14,532 nucleotides of DNA from Chloroflexota bacterium (GCA_005240105.1 SBAT01000381.1:1-14532), one strand, 5' to 3'. Shown: positions 7,001 through 14,532, counted from the stretch's first letter. A program made the numbers and translations. Notes: generated by a model not told the origin, from the sequence alone.

Positions 7001-10000
7001 GTCCGTCATTAGAGAAGATGCAGCACAGGTTCTTAATGACAAGCTCGAACAAACAACCATGAACAAGGTATTCGGCTCGCAAAAACGTTGTATGGAAAAT
7101 GCCACTGAAATTGCCAGAGCAGTAGCTCCCGAGGCCAATGCCGAACAGTTAAGTCTAATTGCCAAGTCAATACAGCAACACCGCAAGCAAGAAGTCTTGA
7201 ACACATTCAAGGGCAAATTCTGGCACGAAGGTGATCAACTAGCGACAAGTATTACCGCCTCCGTAGCTGGTGCCACTTTCGCCGAAATGGCTTCCACTGC
7301 TGTTGGTTATGAAAGCCCTTCAACGCTTCTTAAACGGTTGGAGCTATCCAGCCAAGCAGGTGCAGTCGGCGGTGCTGTATTTCACATAGGATTTAAGGCC
7401 GTAGGCAAGGGTGTAGAAGGACTTAGCGTCATTATTGCCAAGGACAAACAAGGTCGTCTTTATGCAGGACCTGGCACACACATCCGTACCGCTGAAGGCA
7501 AAGAAATAGTTGTCGGCAAAGAACCACACTATTTCGAACCGAATGAGAATGTTGTCGAATTCAAACGAGATACAAGACCACGCATAGACGCACCACCTTT
7601 TTTAATGGCTGGCTCGATGCCGCCAGGATCTGACTTTACAGCTGGTCCTATACCCCCGGGATCATCAACGTCAGCTTTAGAGCGAATAAGACCAAAACCT
7701 GAAGTCAAAGAACCAACGCCGGCAAAAAGTGACCCTTATGCTGCGTTCGACAAAATTTCGGACGCACACAAGAAGAACTTAGCCAACTTGGACGACGATA
7801 AGATTGACTTTTACATCGAACTTTGGGAAGGGACACTGCCAAAACTGTCGAGAGCTGCCGACCTAGAAAAACTGCAACAAACTCTGGGTTTTCTGAACTT
7901 AGTCAAACTCGCGCGTCAAAGAGAACGAGCAATTGACGCAGTTCACGAACCTGCCACACCCACCATCAAGTCGGTTGAAAAACCAACAATCCAAGATAGC
8001 AAACTTGACGATTTATCCTTTCCTCGCGCAAAACTTCGTACAACAAGCGAAAAGTCACCGGAAACCATTCGCCAAATAGCGTTAACCCTGCAAATTAATG
8101 AAGGTGATGTTAAGCTTTGCTACTCTGTGCCCACCAGCGAGTTGCGCAAGATTGCCGAACGCACTAGAGAATCATATCAAAACAACTCCGGAGAACTTAA
8201 AGATTCGTTCGGCCGCCTATCCACATTTACCAACCTGGCTGAGATCGAAAGACTTGATCACTTCAGATTCAAACACCCATCGGTTGCTCCAGAACAGGTA
8301 GAAGTCCTCACAAGAAAGAGTCTTGCAGAGCTCTCTCTATACAGGACATTCACCGAAGCAACGATGAAAGCCACCAAGCAAGAGAAGTTGAAGGCTCAGT
8401 ACAAAAGCGAGCTGGCACTTATCCGGGAGCTGGAGGCTGAGCATTTAACTAAGACACTTGATGCCAACCTTGGCAAACGCATATCGCCGACTGACACTCC
8501 CTCCATTGGCGAAGAAATCAGGCTTTTGTGGCAATTCAATTTAAGAAACATGCGAGATGGTATTAACACTCTTCTAGACAAGGAAACGCCTAACGACTTG
8601 AATGCGGCTCGCTTGCAGATAATTGAAAGCAGACTGGATAAAATAGACGGAGTACCAAAACCTAAAGGTAGTCCGGTTCCGATTACGGAAAATCTAGTGG
8701 CACTGCCCTGGCAGAATGGCGAAATACTCTACACCAGCAACAGAGTTGTAACCATCAATGATCATGCAGCAAAAACAAGTCGCACACTAAATTCATCCGG
8801 ACAATTAATCGAATCCTTCAACAACGCCGGAGAACTTCGGCAATTCACATACGAGTCGCCAAAAACAAATATAGTTCAAAAAATGACTTACAACAAGGGC
8901 ACCGATGTGATTACCTATGTAAAGGATCAAGGCTCATATCACGGCACCGTGACTCACGCAGATGGCACACAGGAAATTCAGGCATTACCAACCATAACCA
9001 AGATTGAGGCGCATCCGGATGGAAGCTATTCAGCTCACAACAGCGAAGGACATACAACTGTATTTCCCGATGGTTCAAAAGAATTTCACAAATTTGGCAA
9101 GCGGACTGATTTTGAGGCAAGTCATCACACGGAAGAGGTACGTCTGCAGTCCAACATCAAAGTCGCCTTCAAAGATATTGAAGAATCCCGACCTAAGTCT
9201 CGCAAAAACGAATCCGATCAAGAAATTGCGGCTCGTCAAAAATTGCTGGCAACGAATCGACAAGAAAGATTCACGAAGTTGGTGTCGGATTTCCAGTCAG
9301 TCGCCAAAACCAACAACATTTCCATCCAGGATCAGGCAAACTTCTATAAACATCTCAATCGTCTGCTTGAAGATGGCAATGACTACGCCATAAAATCAAA
9401 GGCGGGTAGAAGAGATTTGGCAGAGCAAGTTCTCTATAACGCCACGCATACCAGAGATATTGACCAGGGACAAAACAATACGTGCAATGTAACAACTGTC
9501 GAAAAAAGATGTTGGGCGCGCTACCCTGCTCAAATGGCACAATTTGCCGCCGACCTTGCCGAAAAAGGAATTTTCATTACCTCATCCGGCAAAGCCATTG
9601 ACATGACTCAGTTCCTACACGGCATACGTCCGGACATTGAGTCCAGGCAGAGTCTGAAACTTCAGCGTGAAGGTAACTTGAATGCAATGAATGTTGACGG
9701 TAAACGCAATTGGTTAAGCCAAATGACACAAATTGCGATGGTCAACACGGGCTGGAGAGAGCTTTCTATACTGGTAACCCCGAAAGATGTACTTCGCGCT
9801 CCCGATATCGTCTTTGATAAAGGGCGCAAGTTGCTTGGTCAAATTGACGCTAATTCTATAGTCAAAATTTATGACGAAAATGACCTACACCTCAATAGAT
9901 GGGACGGCACAGAAAAAATTTATGACGATAAACATCAGCTACTTAACATAACCAAGGATGATCTGGCCTACGACTCTGATGGGCACGTTCTCGGCGTCAT

Positions 10001-10673
10001 CGATCGCAGCAAAGTTGCTCCGCTCTACGACGCCAACCACAAAGTTGTTAATCGCAAGCTTGTAGCAGGCGATGTAATTTACCTCACTCCAGGCGGAGAA
10101 GAGGCAGCTCGCCATACGCAATTTGGTGATATAGAGTACGGCAAAGTAGGCAATCCAACGGTATCAGTTAAGACAAAAGAAAAACTGAAAGACCAAGAAG
10201 TACTTATGTACAGAAAAGGGACTGACCGCCAATATTGCAAGGATGATAAAGGATCCTTAATAAGATCTCCCAATCTTGGCGTAGACCAATTCCTACGAAT
10301 CAGCGAGGAATTCACTGGAATCAAAGAGAGTGAACCATTTGTTGTAATCAGAACAAAAACTTCTAAACAGTCCGATACACGGGTAGACATTGCCACGAAG
10401 GAAGATTTAGAGAAAACCATCAAGAACTGGCAAGACAAAAATATGCTGCCAGGGATTATTTATGTACACGCAGGCAAACCTCCATTCAACTATCATTTCG
10501 ATCCCAAGGATGCCACCGCATTAAGGCATGGCTGGCATGTCATTAACGCTTGGGGATTGGAAAACGGCATGGTCGATATCACTAACCAGTGGGGCAAAAA
10601 ACACAATATGAAAATTAGCCTGGACGAGCTATTCGAAGCAATGACAGATCCAACCGGCAGAACAGGTGGGTAA
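4050..10673 (+). CDS. Giant multidomain protein with C-terminal papain-like cysteine peptidase candidate
   Basis: I do not recognise this 2,207-residue protein as a named family. I start it at ATG 4050, which has AGGA three bases upstream; a TTG at 4014 would add 12 residues but lacks a ribosome binding site. No signal peptide is visible. Residues 1-70 are polar and low-complexity. About 90-870 is charged and helical, with one annexin-like repeat at about 709-766 (LGRGQD, AAQRKMLSDQYFDKY, DKARVIQSL). Gly/Ala-rich hydrophobic stretches lie at about 879-913, 1063-1087 and 1100-1130, and a Pro-rich linker at about 1181-1230. Short beta-type repeats with HADGT, HPDGS and FPDGS follow at about 1551-1690. 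The last 400 residues hold a peptidase candidate: DQGQNNTCNVTTVE with Q1806 or Q1808 and C1812, GWHVINAWG with H2163, and TNQWG with N2179. The order Gln-Cys-His-Asn is that of papain-like enzymes. YD-type repeats interrupt the C-to-H interval. It overlaps the next gene by one base. Gene boundaries are sure; peptidase activity is inferred. Confidence 0.85.
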   Translation: MPEKPDGKSISDKALSNKGQEPTNALKHDGTESPSEKDTAAEPASKKLAETAWAPGSEAQIASAQVLPPGFPQPELVTVVEGQVVKPGEITKSWDLSDQQVTDTAKQIRQALERRSFGGLGGPDPDTAQIARLVEGLKLSDRRAIEMVLNKQEDLRQQLEKLLVNKPDELKNLINIFDRPDRADGLPLDNAQAVHYARRVIESLRGFSKEGAEAAAHLLAPLNKAERQQIENEMSSELKMPFRDWLHRQMPVGHHVIGLNNESIARIEATLDQPDTGTDYKGSVKILIGGLKDNWSASKENAILHIVSGMDGKEIRDSGIFKELRTSPYLSKTAQQVLDVTLAGRDKWTANGQQARELAETALKTKNLEIFKDAMQSKAARDYFKSPEGAKKIDQIYSGPFDARDRQVAHDYAELNDTKLLTDLQMYQFSLSPSNEAITQRLMSATDEEKKLFQKGRELADLRPKDTDEERAASRYYLDTFEALRSASRYNSDKLKEWTGLLLEPEAKAGADHKPNPRQQIIDDNRNGLTGLDAVRRLQETLRQNPELAKTLSDGTDKELKAAYDATVKRIADDSRNSAIGGAIWKEVTDLNNYNPVTSLMSAPEHQKRQQEFVQNAASSTYENLQKQLLTQGQLSLEQKLFVAGDKKLSADDLLSLTAGEKQRLLQGQYSPRVQEAVFGKTGPESEFIRNVLAKQDAQLTQLDQVRAFALGRGQDVGQVESLFAGMKAAQRKMLSDQYFDKYKSAMNPSVLDQIKDPVDKARVIQSLRHADETAEQKLVNAQIEQTKHASPFDALSEAYSPDQRMANKYARTAESFYHQAKDGLTDKQKESLDKLPPEKRQEIAQALMKYQSALKKYWSAQKDYTRNKEEMSEQLADATLTAGAVIASIAQPELSPALLARTAVLSAAGRLGIKQAIMDKDFDTSQASIEKELYKGTMTGVLNSLGGEAFTSGRFIALGKFGAVSKNAAEKTISDLAANQTLKSVIREDAAQVLNDKLEQTTMNKVFGSQKRCMENATEIARAVAPEANAEQLSLIAKSIQQHRKQEVLNTFKGKFWHEGDQLATSITASVAGATFAEMASTAVGYESPSTLLKRLELSSQAGAVGGAVFHIGFKAVGKGVEGLSVIIAKDKQGRLYAGPGTHIRTAEGKEIVVGKEPHYFEPNENVVEFKRDTRPRIDAPPFLMAGSMPPGSDFTAGPIPPGSSTSALERIRPKPEVKEPTPAKSDPYAAFDKISDAHKKNLANLDDDKIDFYIELWEGTLPKLSRAADLEKLQQTLGFLNLVKLARQRERAIDAVHEPATPTIKSVEKPTIQDSKLDDLSFPRAKLRTTSEKSPETIRQIALTLQINEGDVKLCYSVPTSELRKIAERTRESYQNNSGELKDSFGRLSTFTNLAEIERLDHFRFKHPSVAPEQVEVLTRKSLAELSLYRTFTEATMKATKQEKLKAQYKSELALIRELEAEHLTKTLDANLGKRISPTDTPSIGEEIRLLWQFNLRNMRDGINTLLDKETPNDLNAARLQIIESRLDKIDGVPKPKGSPVPITENLVALPWQNGEILYTSNRVVTINDHAAKTSRTLNSSGQLIESFNNAGELRQFTYESPKTNIVQKMTYNKGTDVITYVKDQGSYHGTVTHADGTQEIQALPTITKIEAHPDGSYSAHNSEGHTTVFPDGSKEFHKFGKRTDFEASHHTEEVRLQSNIKVAFKDIEESRPKSRKNESDQEIAARQKLLATNRQERFTKLVSDFQSVAKTNNISIQDQANFYKHLNRLLEDGNDYAIKSKAGRRDLAEQVLYNATHTRDIDQGQNNTCNVTTVEKRCWARYPAQMAQFAADLAEKGIFITSSGKAIDMTQFLHGIRPDIESRQSLKLQREGNLNAMNVDGKRNWLSQMTQIAMVNTGWRELSILVTPKDVLRAPDIVFDKGRKLLGQIDANSIVKIYDENDLHLNRWDGTEKIYDDKHQLLNITKDDLAYDSDGHVLGVIDRSKVAPLYDANHKVVNRKLVAGDVIYLTPGGEEAARHTQFGDIEYGKVGNPTVSVKTKEKLKDQEVLMYRKGTDRQYCKDDKGSLIRSPNLGVDQFLRISEEFTGIKESEPFVVIRTKTSKQSDTRVDIATKEDLEKTIKNWQDKNMLPGIIYVHAGKPPFNYHFDPKDATALRHGWHVINAWGLENGMVDITNQWGKKHNMKISLDELFEAMTDPTGRTGG

Positions 10674-11212
10674 TGAAGAACAGCAAAACGACTAGTGCGA
10701 ATAGCAGCTCAATACTGGATGAGGGACAAATCAAATTCATGTCCATTCCGCCTGGATTTGTTCAGCAGCTAATGGAACCTTCCGAATGGCACCAATCGCG
10801 CTACGTGAAGAATTTTCATCGCACGGACAATCCTCACGTCCGTCTGGTGTTTTATTTCCGTGGGAATCCATTAAGTGAAGACGAAGGAGGAAATTTCTTC
10901 CGTTTGCTGGACACGCCCTCACACAACTTGAGTCCGGAGGAAATTGAGTCCCTGGAGTTGATGCTCTACGAAGACACCGAGCCGGAAGACTTTGATTTAG
11001 CCGTCGCAAGAACTGAAGAACTCAACGGCCGCGATGTACTGCGGTTTGAAGGCACGTGGAAAGGTTCCAACTTATACGACGTAGGTATCTTTATCCTGGC
11101 TAACCCCACGACGCACGTAGTGCAGGAGCTGCACTTCCTGGCACCAGTCAAGGAGTACGAGGACTTCAAGCACTACTTCGATGAAGCGCTCACTACGGTG
11201 CTTTGGACGTGA
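10673..11212 (+). CDS. Small partner protein, possibly DcrB/PsbP-like fold
   Basis: This 179-residue protein has no signal peptide, membrane segment or catalytic motif that I can see. Its ATG shares its A with the TAA stop of the giant gene (TAATG), and AGG sits six bases upstream, so the two are almost certainly translated in a coupled way. The pattern suggests the Mog1/PsbP/DcrB fold (the DUF1795 group): an N-terminal FMSIPPGF strand-turn at 22-29, an acidic middle, then GRDVLRFEGTWKG and two strands ending in ELHFLAP at 119-158, with a closing amphipathic helix to about 175. Members of that fold include EagR chaperones of type VI secretion effectors. This resemblance is weak and from memory. 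The coupling supports a role as partner of the large protein, such as chaperone, immunity protein or regulator. It could equally be an unrelated conserved hypothetical. Confidence 0.8.
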   Translation: MKNSKTTSANSSSILDEGQIKFMSIPPGFVQQLMEPSEWHQSRYVKNFHRTDNPHVRLVFYFRGNPLSEDEGGNFFRLLDTPSHNLSPEEIESLELMLYEDTEPEDFDLAVARTEELNGRDVLRFEGTWKGSNLYDVGIFILANPTTHVVQELHFLAPVKEYEDFKHYFDEALTTVLWT

Positions 11213-11227
11213 CAAAAGAGCCGTGCG

Positions 11228-11241
11228 ACACTAAAAAGTGT
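11228..11241. terminator. Weak hairpin between convergent genes
   Basis: ACACT-AAAA-AGTGT forms a five-base-pair stem just past the gamma-subunit stop codon, in the 31-base gap between two convergent genes. On the minus strand the loop reads TTTT but no T-run follows the stem. It is short and AT-rich, so it is only a possible terminator. Confidence 0.25.
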
Positions 11242-11243
11242 TC

Positions 11244-12125
11244 TTAACCCTTAAGCGCTTCGGCGCCGGCTACGATTTCAAGGAGTTCCTGCGTGATGCT
11301 TGCTTGACGAGCCTTGTTGTAGACAAGGGTCAGCGAGTTGATCAGGTCTTGAGCGTTGGTTGAGGCGTTGCTCATGGCGGTCATACGGGCGGCAAGTTCA
11401 GAAGCTGAGGCTTCAAGCAGTGCCTGGTAGATGACGTTCTCGATGTATTTCGGCAATAACTGAAGCTGCAACACTTCCTGAACGGTTGGCTCAAAAAGCA
11501 TTTCCGGCTGTAGAGCCACATGCTCTTCCGCCGGTGGCATTTCAACTGGTAAGAACTTTGTATTGATCACTTCCGAACGCAGCATGGAAATAAAGTCAGT
11601 TCCCAGAATTTCAACCGCATCAACAGTGCCCTTTACGAACATTTCACCAGCCTGGTCAGCAATAAGTTTTGCCTCTTCCACTGATGGAATAGCCGGCAGC
11701 AACGTGTAGGTCTTCAACTTCTCAACTTTGATATTGCGGAAGAAAAGCACTGCTTTCATACCAACAAGAATAAGTTTGACTTCCTTGCCTTCTTTTTGCA
11801 GGACTTGGATACGGTCCAATGCTTTTCTGAAAATGGTTGTGTTGTAAGAACCGCACAGACCGCGATCAGAAGAGATGATCAAAAGACCGACTGACTTAAC
11901 GTCGCGGCGGTGTAAAAGCGGCAGGTCCTGCACGTCAAAAGCAGCGGTGTCGCGCACCACTTCTCTGAGCATTTTCACGACTCGCTGTGTAAATGGACGG
12001 GCGGCTAGCACGCGTGCCTGGGCACGACGGACTTTTGCCGCAGCCACCATCTTCATGGCTTTGGTGATTTTCTGCGTGGACTGAACGCTCTTAATGCGCC
12101 GGCGAATCGCCTTTAAGTTTGCCAT
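11244..12125 (-). CDS. atpG: ATP synthase F1 subunit gamma
   Basis: Gamma is the central rotating shaft of the F1 motor, coupling proton flow through Fo to ATP formation. The 293-residue protein has the conserved N-terminal helix (KAIRRRIKSVQSTQKITKAMKMVAAAK, given here in parts: residues 5-14 and 15-31), DRGLCGSYN at 87-95, and the C-terminal helix with SELAARMTAM at 242-251 and YNKARQASITQELLE near the end. The wording is close to that of cyanobacterial gamma subunits. It is nevertheless shorter than those (about 315) and passes from FISMLRSEVINTKFLPVE straight to the later conserved region. It therefore lacks the extra segment found there in cyanobacteria and chloroplasts. It starts at ATG 19 bases after the alpha stop, with GGAAGGAA upstream at a rather long spacing. 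No beta or epsilon gene follows; a convergent gene does. In cyanobacterial naming this gene is atpC. Confidence 0.97.
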   Translation of the reverse strand: MANLKAIRRRIKSVQSTQKITKAMKMVAAAKVRRAQARVLAARPFTQRVVKMLREVVRDTAAFDVQDLPLLHRRDVKSVGLLIISSDRGLCGSYNTTIFRKALDRIQVLQKEGKEVKLILVGMKAVLFFRNIKVEKLKTYTLLPAIPSVEEAKLIADQAGEMFVKGTVDAVEILGTDFISMLRSEVINTKFLPVEMPPAEEHVALQPEMLFEPTVQEVLQLQLLPKYIENVIYQALLEASASELAARMTAMSNASTNAQDLINSLTLVYNKARQASITQELLEIVAGAEALKG

Positions 12126-12144
12126 GGTTTAATGCGTTCCTTCC

Positions 12145-13668
12145 TTATGCCTTGAAGAAGTTGTCCTTGAACTTCACGAGTTGATCGTGAAGGGCTTTCT
12201 CTTCTTGCTCGGTTGGTTTGCTGCCAGAGTTCAATTTGGCTTCAACTTCCTTACCTTGAGCGGAGAGGTACTTGAACCACTCTGTCTTGAACTTACCGAT
12301 GTCTTTGCCTTCTACATCATCCAACACACCTTTGTTGGCAGCGAAGATGATGGACACCTGTTGAGCCAAGGACAGTGGTTGATACTGAGGCTGTTTGAGA
12401 ACTTCAATCAACTTCTGACCGCGGCGGATTTGATCTTGTGTTGCTTTGTCCAAGTCGGAGGCGAATTGAGCGAATGCTTCCAGTTCACGGAATTGGGCAA
12501 GGTCAAGACGCAACTTACCGGCAACCAACTTCATGGCTTTGGTTTGAGCAGCGCCGCCTACACGGGATACCGAGATACCAGCGTTAATAGCTGGACGGAC
12601 ACCGGCGTAGAACAAGTCTGTTTCCAGGAATATCTGACCGTCTGTGATTGAAATCACGTTGGTCGGAATATATGCGGATACGTCACCAGCTTGTGTTTCG
12701 ATAATTGGCAAAGCTGTGAGTGATCCACCACCAAGCTTCTCGCTCAATTTGCTGGCGCGCTCTAGCAAGCGGCTGTGGAGATAGAACACGTCTCCAGGAT
12801 AAGCTTCACGACCTGGCGGACGGCGGAGCAGCAAGCTCATTGCACGGTAGGCTTGAGCGTGTCTCGATAAGTCATCGTACACGTTAAGCGCGTGCTGTCC
12901 TTTGAACATGAAGTACTCGCCCATGGCAGCTCCGGCATATGGTGCCAAGAATTGCATGGCTGCAGAAGCTGTAGCTGGTGCGTTAACGATAATGGAATAT
13001 TCCATTGCACCGGTCTCTTCCAGAATCTTCTGCAAACGAGCTACGTTGGAATCTTTTTGTCCGATAGCTACATAAATACAGATTGGGCGGTTTGGCTGAT
13101 TCTTTTGGTTGATGATAGTGTCAACAGCGATAGCAGTTTTGCCGGTTTGACGGTCGCCGATGATAAGTTCACGCTGACCACGACCGATTGGAATCATGCC
13201 GTCGATAGCTGTGATACCGGTCATCAATGGTTCGCATACCGACTGACGGCTGACGATACCAGGAGCCTTGAATTCGATTGGACGGAATTCAGTAGCTTGA
13301 ATAGGACCTTTGCCGTCCAGCGGTACGCCTAGCGGGTCGACTACACGACCGAGCAGGGCTTCACCGACTGGGCAAGAAGCGATACGACCTGTCGTCTTGA
13401 CTGCCATACCTTCTTGAAGCTTTTTGCCTTCGTCAAGAATTACAACACCGACGTTGTCTTCTTCAAGGTTCAAAACCATTCCCATGGTCTTCTCTTCATC
13501 AGCGAACTCAACGAGTTCACCGGCCATTGCCTTTTCCATGCCGAAGATACGGGCGATACCATCGCCTACCTGGATAACGCTTCCTACGTTGGTGACATTC
13601 AATGCAGCACGGTACTGCTCTAATTGTGTCTTTAATACGGAAGTGATTTCGTCTGGTCTGATTGCCAT
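12145..13668 (-). CDS. atpA: ATP synthase F1 subunit alpha
   Basis: Alpha alternates with beta in the catalytic hexamer; it binds nucleotide without hydrolysing it and supplies the arginine finger to the beta site. At 507 residues it has the normal length. The P-loop GDRQTGKT is at residues 171-178. Other hallmarks are PIGRGQRELIIGD before it, YDDLSRHAQAYR, LLLRRPPGREAYPGDVFYLH, VISITDGQIFLE and the SRVGGAAQTKAMK segment with the conserved arginine. The N-terminal beta-barrel has the usual GDGIARIFGMEKAMAGE. It lies 35 bases after the delta gene, with GAGGAT eight bases before its ATG, and 19 bases before gamma. No unusual residue was seen in the nucleotide site. Confidence 0.98.
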   Translation of the reverse strand: MAIRPDEITSVLKTQLEQYRAALNVTNVGSVIQVGDGIARIFGMEKAMAGELVEFADEEKTMGMVLNLEEDNVGVVILDEGKKLQEGMAVKTTGRIASCPVGEALLGRVVDPLGVPLDGKGPIQATEFRPIEFKAPGIVSRQSVCEPLMTGITAIDGMIPIGRGQRELIIGDRQTGKTAIAVDTIINQKNQPNRPICIYVAIGQKDSNVARLQKILEETGAMEYSIIVNAPATASAAMQFLAPYAGAAMGEYFMFKGQHALNVYDDLSRHAQAYRAMSLLLRRPPGREAYPGDVFYLHSRLLERASKLSEKLGGGSLTALPIIETQAGDVSAYIPTNVISITDGQIFLETDLFYAGVRPAINAGISVSRVGGAAQTKAMKLVAGKLRLDLAQFRELEAFAQFASDLDKATQDQIRRGQKLIEVLKQPQYQPLSLAQQVSIIFAANKGVLDDVEGKDIGKFKTEWFKYLSAQGKEVEAKLNSGSKPTEQEEKALHDQLVKFKDNFFKA

Positions 13669-13703
13669 TTCAATATCCTCTAAGTGTTGCTTAAATTATC
13701 GGT

Positions 13704-14255
13704 TTAAACGGAGACTAAAACTTTTTCGAGAGACTGCAGCTTGCCGAGCAGGCTGCCATCAATTACTTCATCGCCAACCCGGAGCACAGCACCTCCCATG
13801 AGGGCTTTGTCCACCTGGACGTCAAGTTCGAGCTTCTTGCCGAGCTTGTCGCCAATTTTCTTCTTGATGCCTGCAACAGTTGCATCATCAAGTTGTTCAG
13901 CACTGGTAAGAGTGGCTGTAACAATGTTCTTGCTAGCGAATAATAGATTGCGATATTCGCTTTCGATTAACGGGAGCAGTTCAAAACGGCGCTTATCAAT
14001 CAAAAGCTCCAGCAAACGCAATGTGCTTTCTTGCACATGCTTTTTGAACATTTCGACAATCATCTTCTTTTTCTCAACGCCGGTAATTCCGGGGTGAGCA
14101 AGAACGGTCGACAGATCGCTTGTTTCGCCAATAACTTTATTGACTGCTGAGATGTCGGCAAGAACCTTTTCGTCAAGATCGCCACCGGCAGATTGAGCCA
14201 GTTCCAAAACAGCTTTAGCGTATCTTTCAGCAACGTTCCTATGTTCGGACTTCAT
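13704..14255 (-). CDS. atpH: ATP synthase F1 subunit delta (OSCP)
   Basis: Delta caps the alpha3beta3 head and ties it to the peripheral stalk b subunits, keeping the head from turning. The 183-residue protein has the usual length. It shows the N-terminal helical start VAERYAKAVLELA, the central LLIDKRRFELLPLIESEYRNLL, and the C-terminal GGAVLRVGDEVIDGSLLGKL, all typical of OSCP/delta. It begins 11 bases after the b-subunit stop. Its AAGGGAG ribosome binding site (14268-14262) overlaps that stop codon (TAAGGGAG), which suggests coupled translation. In cyanobacterial nomenclature it is called atpD. Confidence 0.96.
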   Translation of the reverse strand: MKSEHRNVAERYAKAVLELAQSAGGDLDEKVLADISAVNKVIGETSDLSTVLAHPGITGVEKKKMIVEMFKKHVQESTLRLLELLIDKRRFELLPLIESEYRNLLFASKNIVTATLTSAEQLDDATVAGIKKKIGDKLGKKLELDVQVDKALMGGAVLRVGDEVIDGSLLGKLQSLEKVLVSV

Positions 14256-14266
14256 GGTGAACTCCC

Positions 14267-14532
14267 TTACTTCTCGGCCAGAACTTTGGGTCTGGCGCCA
14301 CCCATCGACTCAATCTGATCGACAAAGTCGTTGAGCAATTTGCCCTTGGTTCCGGAATTGATTGCTTTCGGCAATGTCTCCCTGGTCAAATCGATAGCTA
14401 TTTTGGCCGCAGCCGCTCTCAATTCGGTAATTGCCAATTGGCGTTCTTGAGCAATTTCATGCTCGATGCGGACGGACAGATCAGCAAGATCTTTTCTGGT
14501 GGACTCTTCGATTTCCTTTTTCATCTCGATGG
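14267..14532 (-). CDS. atpF: ATP synthase Fo subunit b, C-terminal part, cut by window edge
   Basis: The frame is open to the right edge, so the membrane anchor and start lie outside; the methionine at 14524 is internal. What remains is about 88 residues of charged helix (IEHEIAQERQLAITELRAAAAKIAIDLTRETL), as in the dimerising and delta-binding end of the peripheral stalk subunit b. Position directly before delta matches atpF in both the standard and the cyanobacterial order. Whether a second b' gene precedes it cannot be seen here. Confidence 0.85.
   Translation of the reverse strand, partial: IEMKKEIEESTRKDLADLSVRIEHEIAQERQLAITELRAAAAKIAIDLTRETLPKAINSGTKGKLLNDFVDQIESMGGARPKVLAEK

Noticed and set aside
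8700..9120. Rhs/YD-repeat toxin core
   Set aside because: There are DG-rich short repeats but too few, and no Rhs core or its conserved C-terminal cleavage motif, so I do not call it an Rhs protein.
12181..12651. Plus-strand open frame of 156 residues
   Set aside because: Antisense to the strongly conserved alpha subunit gene.

Overview
The window looks like chromosomal DNA of a non-photosynthetic cyanobacterial relative (Vampirovibrionia/Melainabacteria, possibly Obscuribacterales). This is an inference. The F-type ATP synthase genes run b-delta-alpha-gamma and then stop against a convergent gene, with no beta/epsilon genes following. That split is typical of the cyanobacterial lineage. The gamma and alpha proteins read as cyanobacterium-like, but gamma lacks the extra regulatory insertion of photosynthetic cyanobacteria. 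GC content is moderate, and a SpoIID-type protein and a very large multidomain protein are present.

Layout, left to right. (1) The 3' part of a leucine-rich-repeat protein gene (+), cut by the window edge. (2) A palindromic repeat of about 145 bp between convergent gene ends, flanked by a 6-bp direct repeat. (3) A minus-strand pair, a SpoIID/LytB-domain protein followed by an RseP-type site-2 zinc metalloprotease. The SpoIID gene carries an in-frame second copy of the same palindromic repeat. Its N-terminus resembles an acyl-CoA carboxylase epsilon peptide placed before a late membrane/signal segment. (4) A divergent intergenic region with a good minus-strand -10 box and a 7-bp inverted repeat. 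(5) A plus-strand two-gene unit: a protein of about 2,207 residues (helical N-terminal half with an annexin-like repeat, Gly/Ala-rich hydrophobic segments, Pro-rich linker, beta-type DG/YD repeats and a C-terminal papain-like cysteine peptidase candidate). It overlaps by one base (TAATG) a 179-residue protein that faintly resembles the DcrB/PsbP fold. (6) A minus-strand ATP synthase operon: b (partial), delta, alpha, gamma.

How they fit together. The ATP synthase genes encode stator and catalytic-core subunits; beta, epsilon and probably the rest of the Fo genes lie elsewhere or upstream. SpoIID and RseP are both envelope-associated (peptidoglycan processing and intramembrane proteolysis) and are probably co-transcribed. 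The most novel part is the large protein plus its translationally coupled partner. The arrangement recalls an effector with its chaperone or immunity protein, but nothing in the sequence proves export or toxicity. No tRNA, rRNA, CRISPR array or transposase gene was seen.
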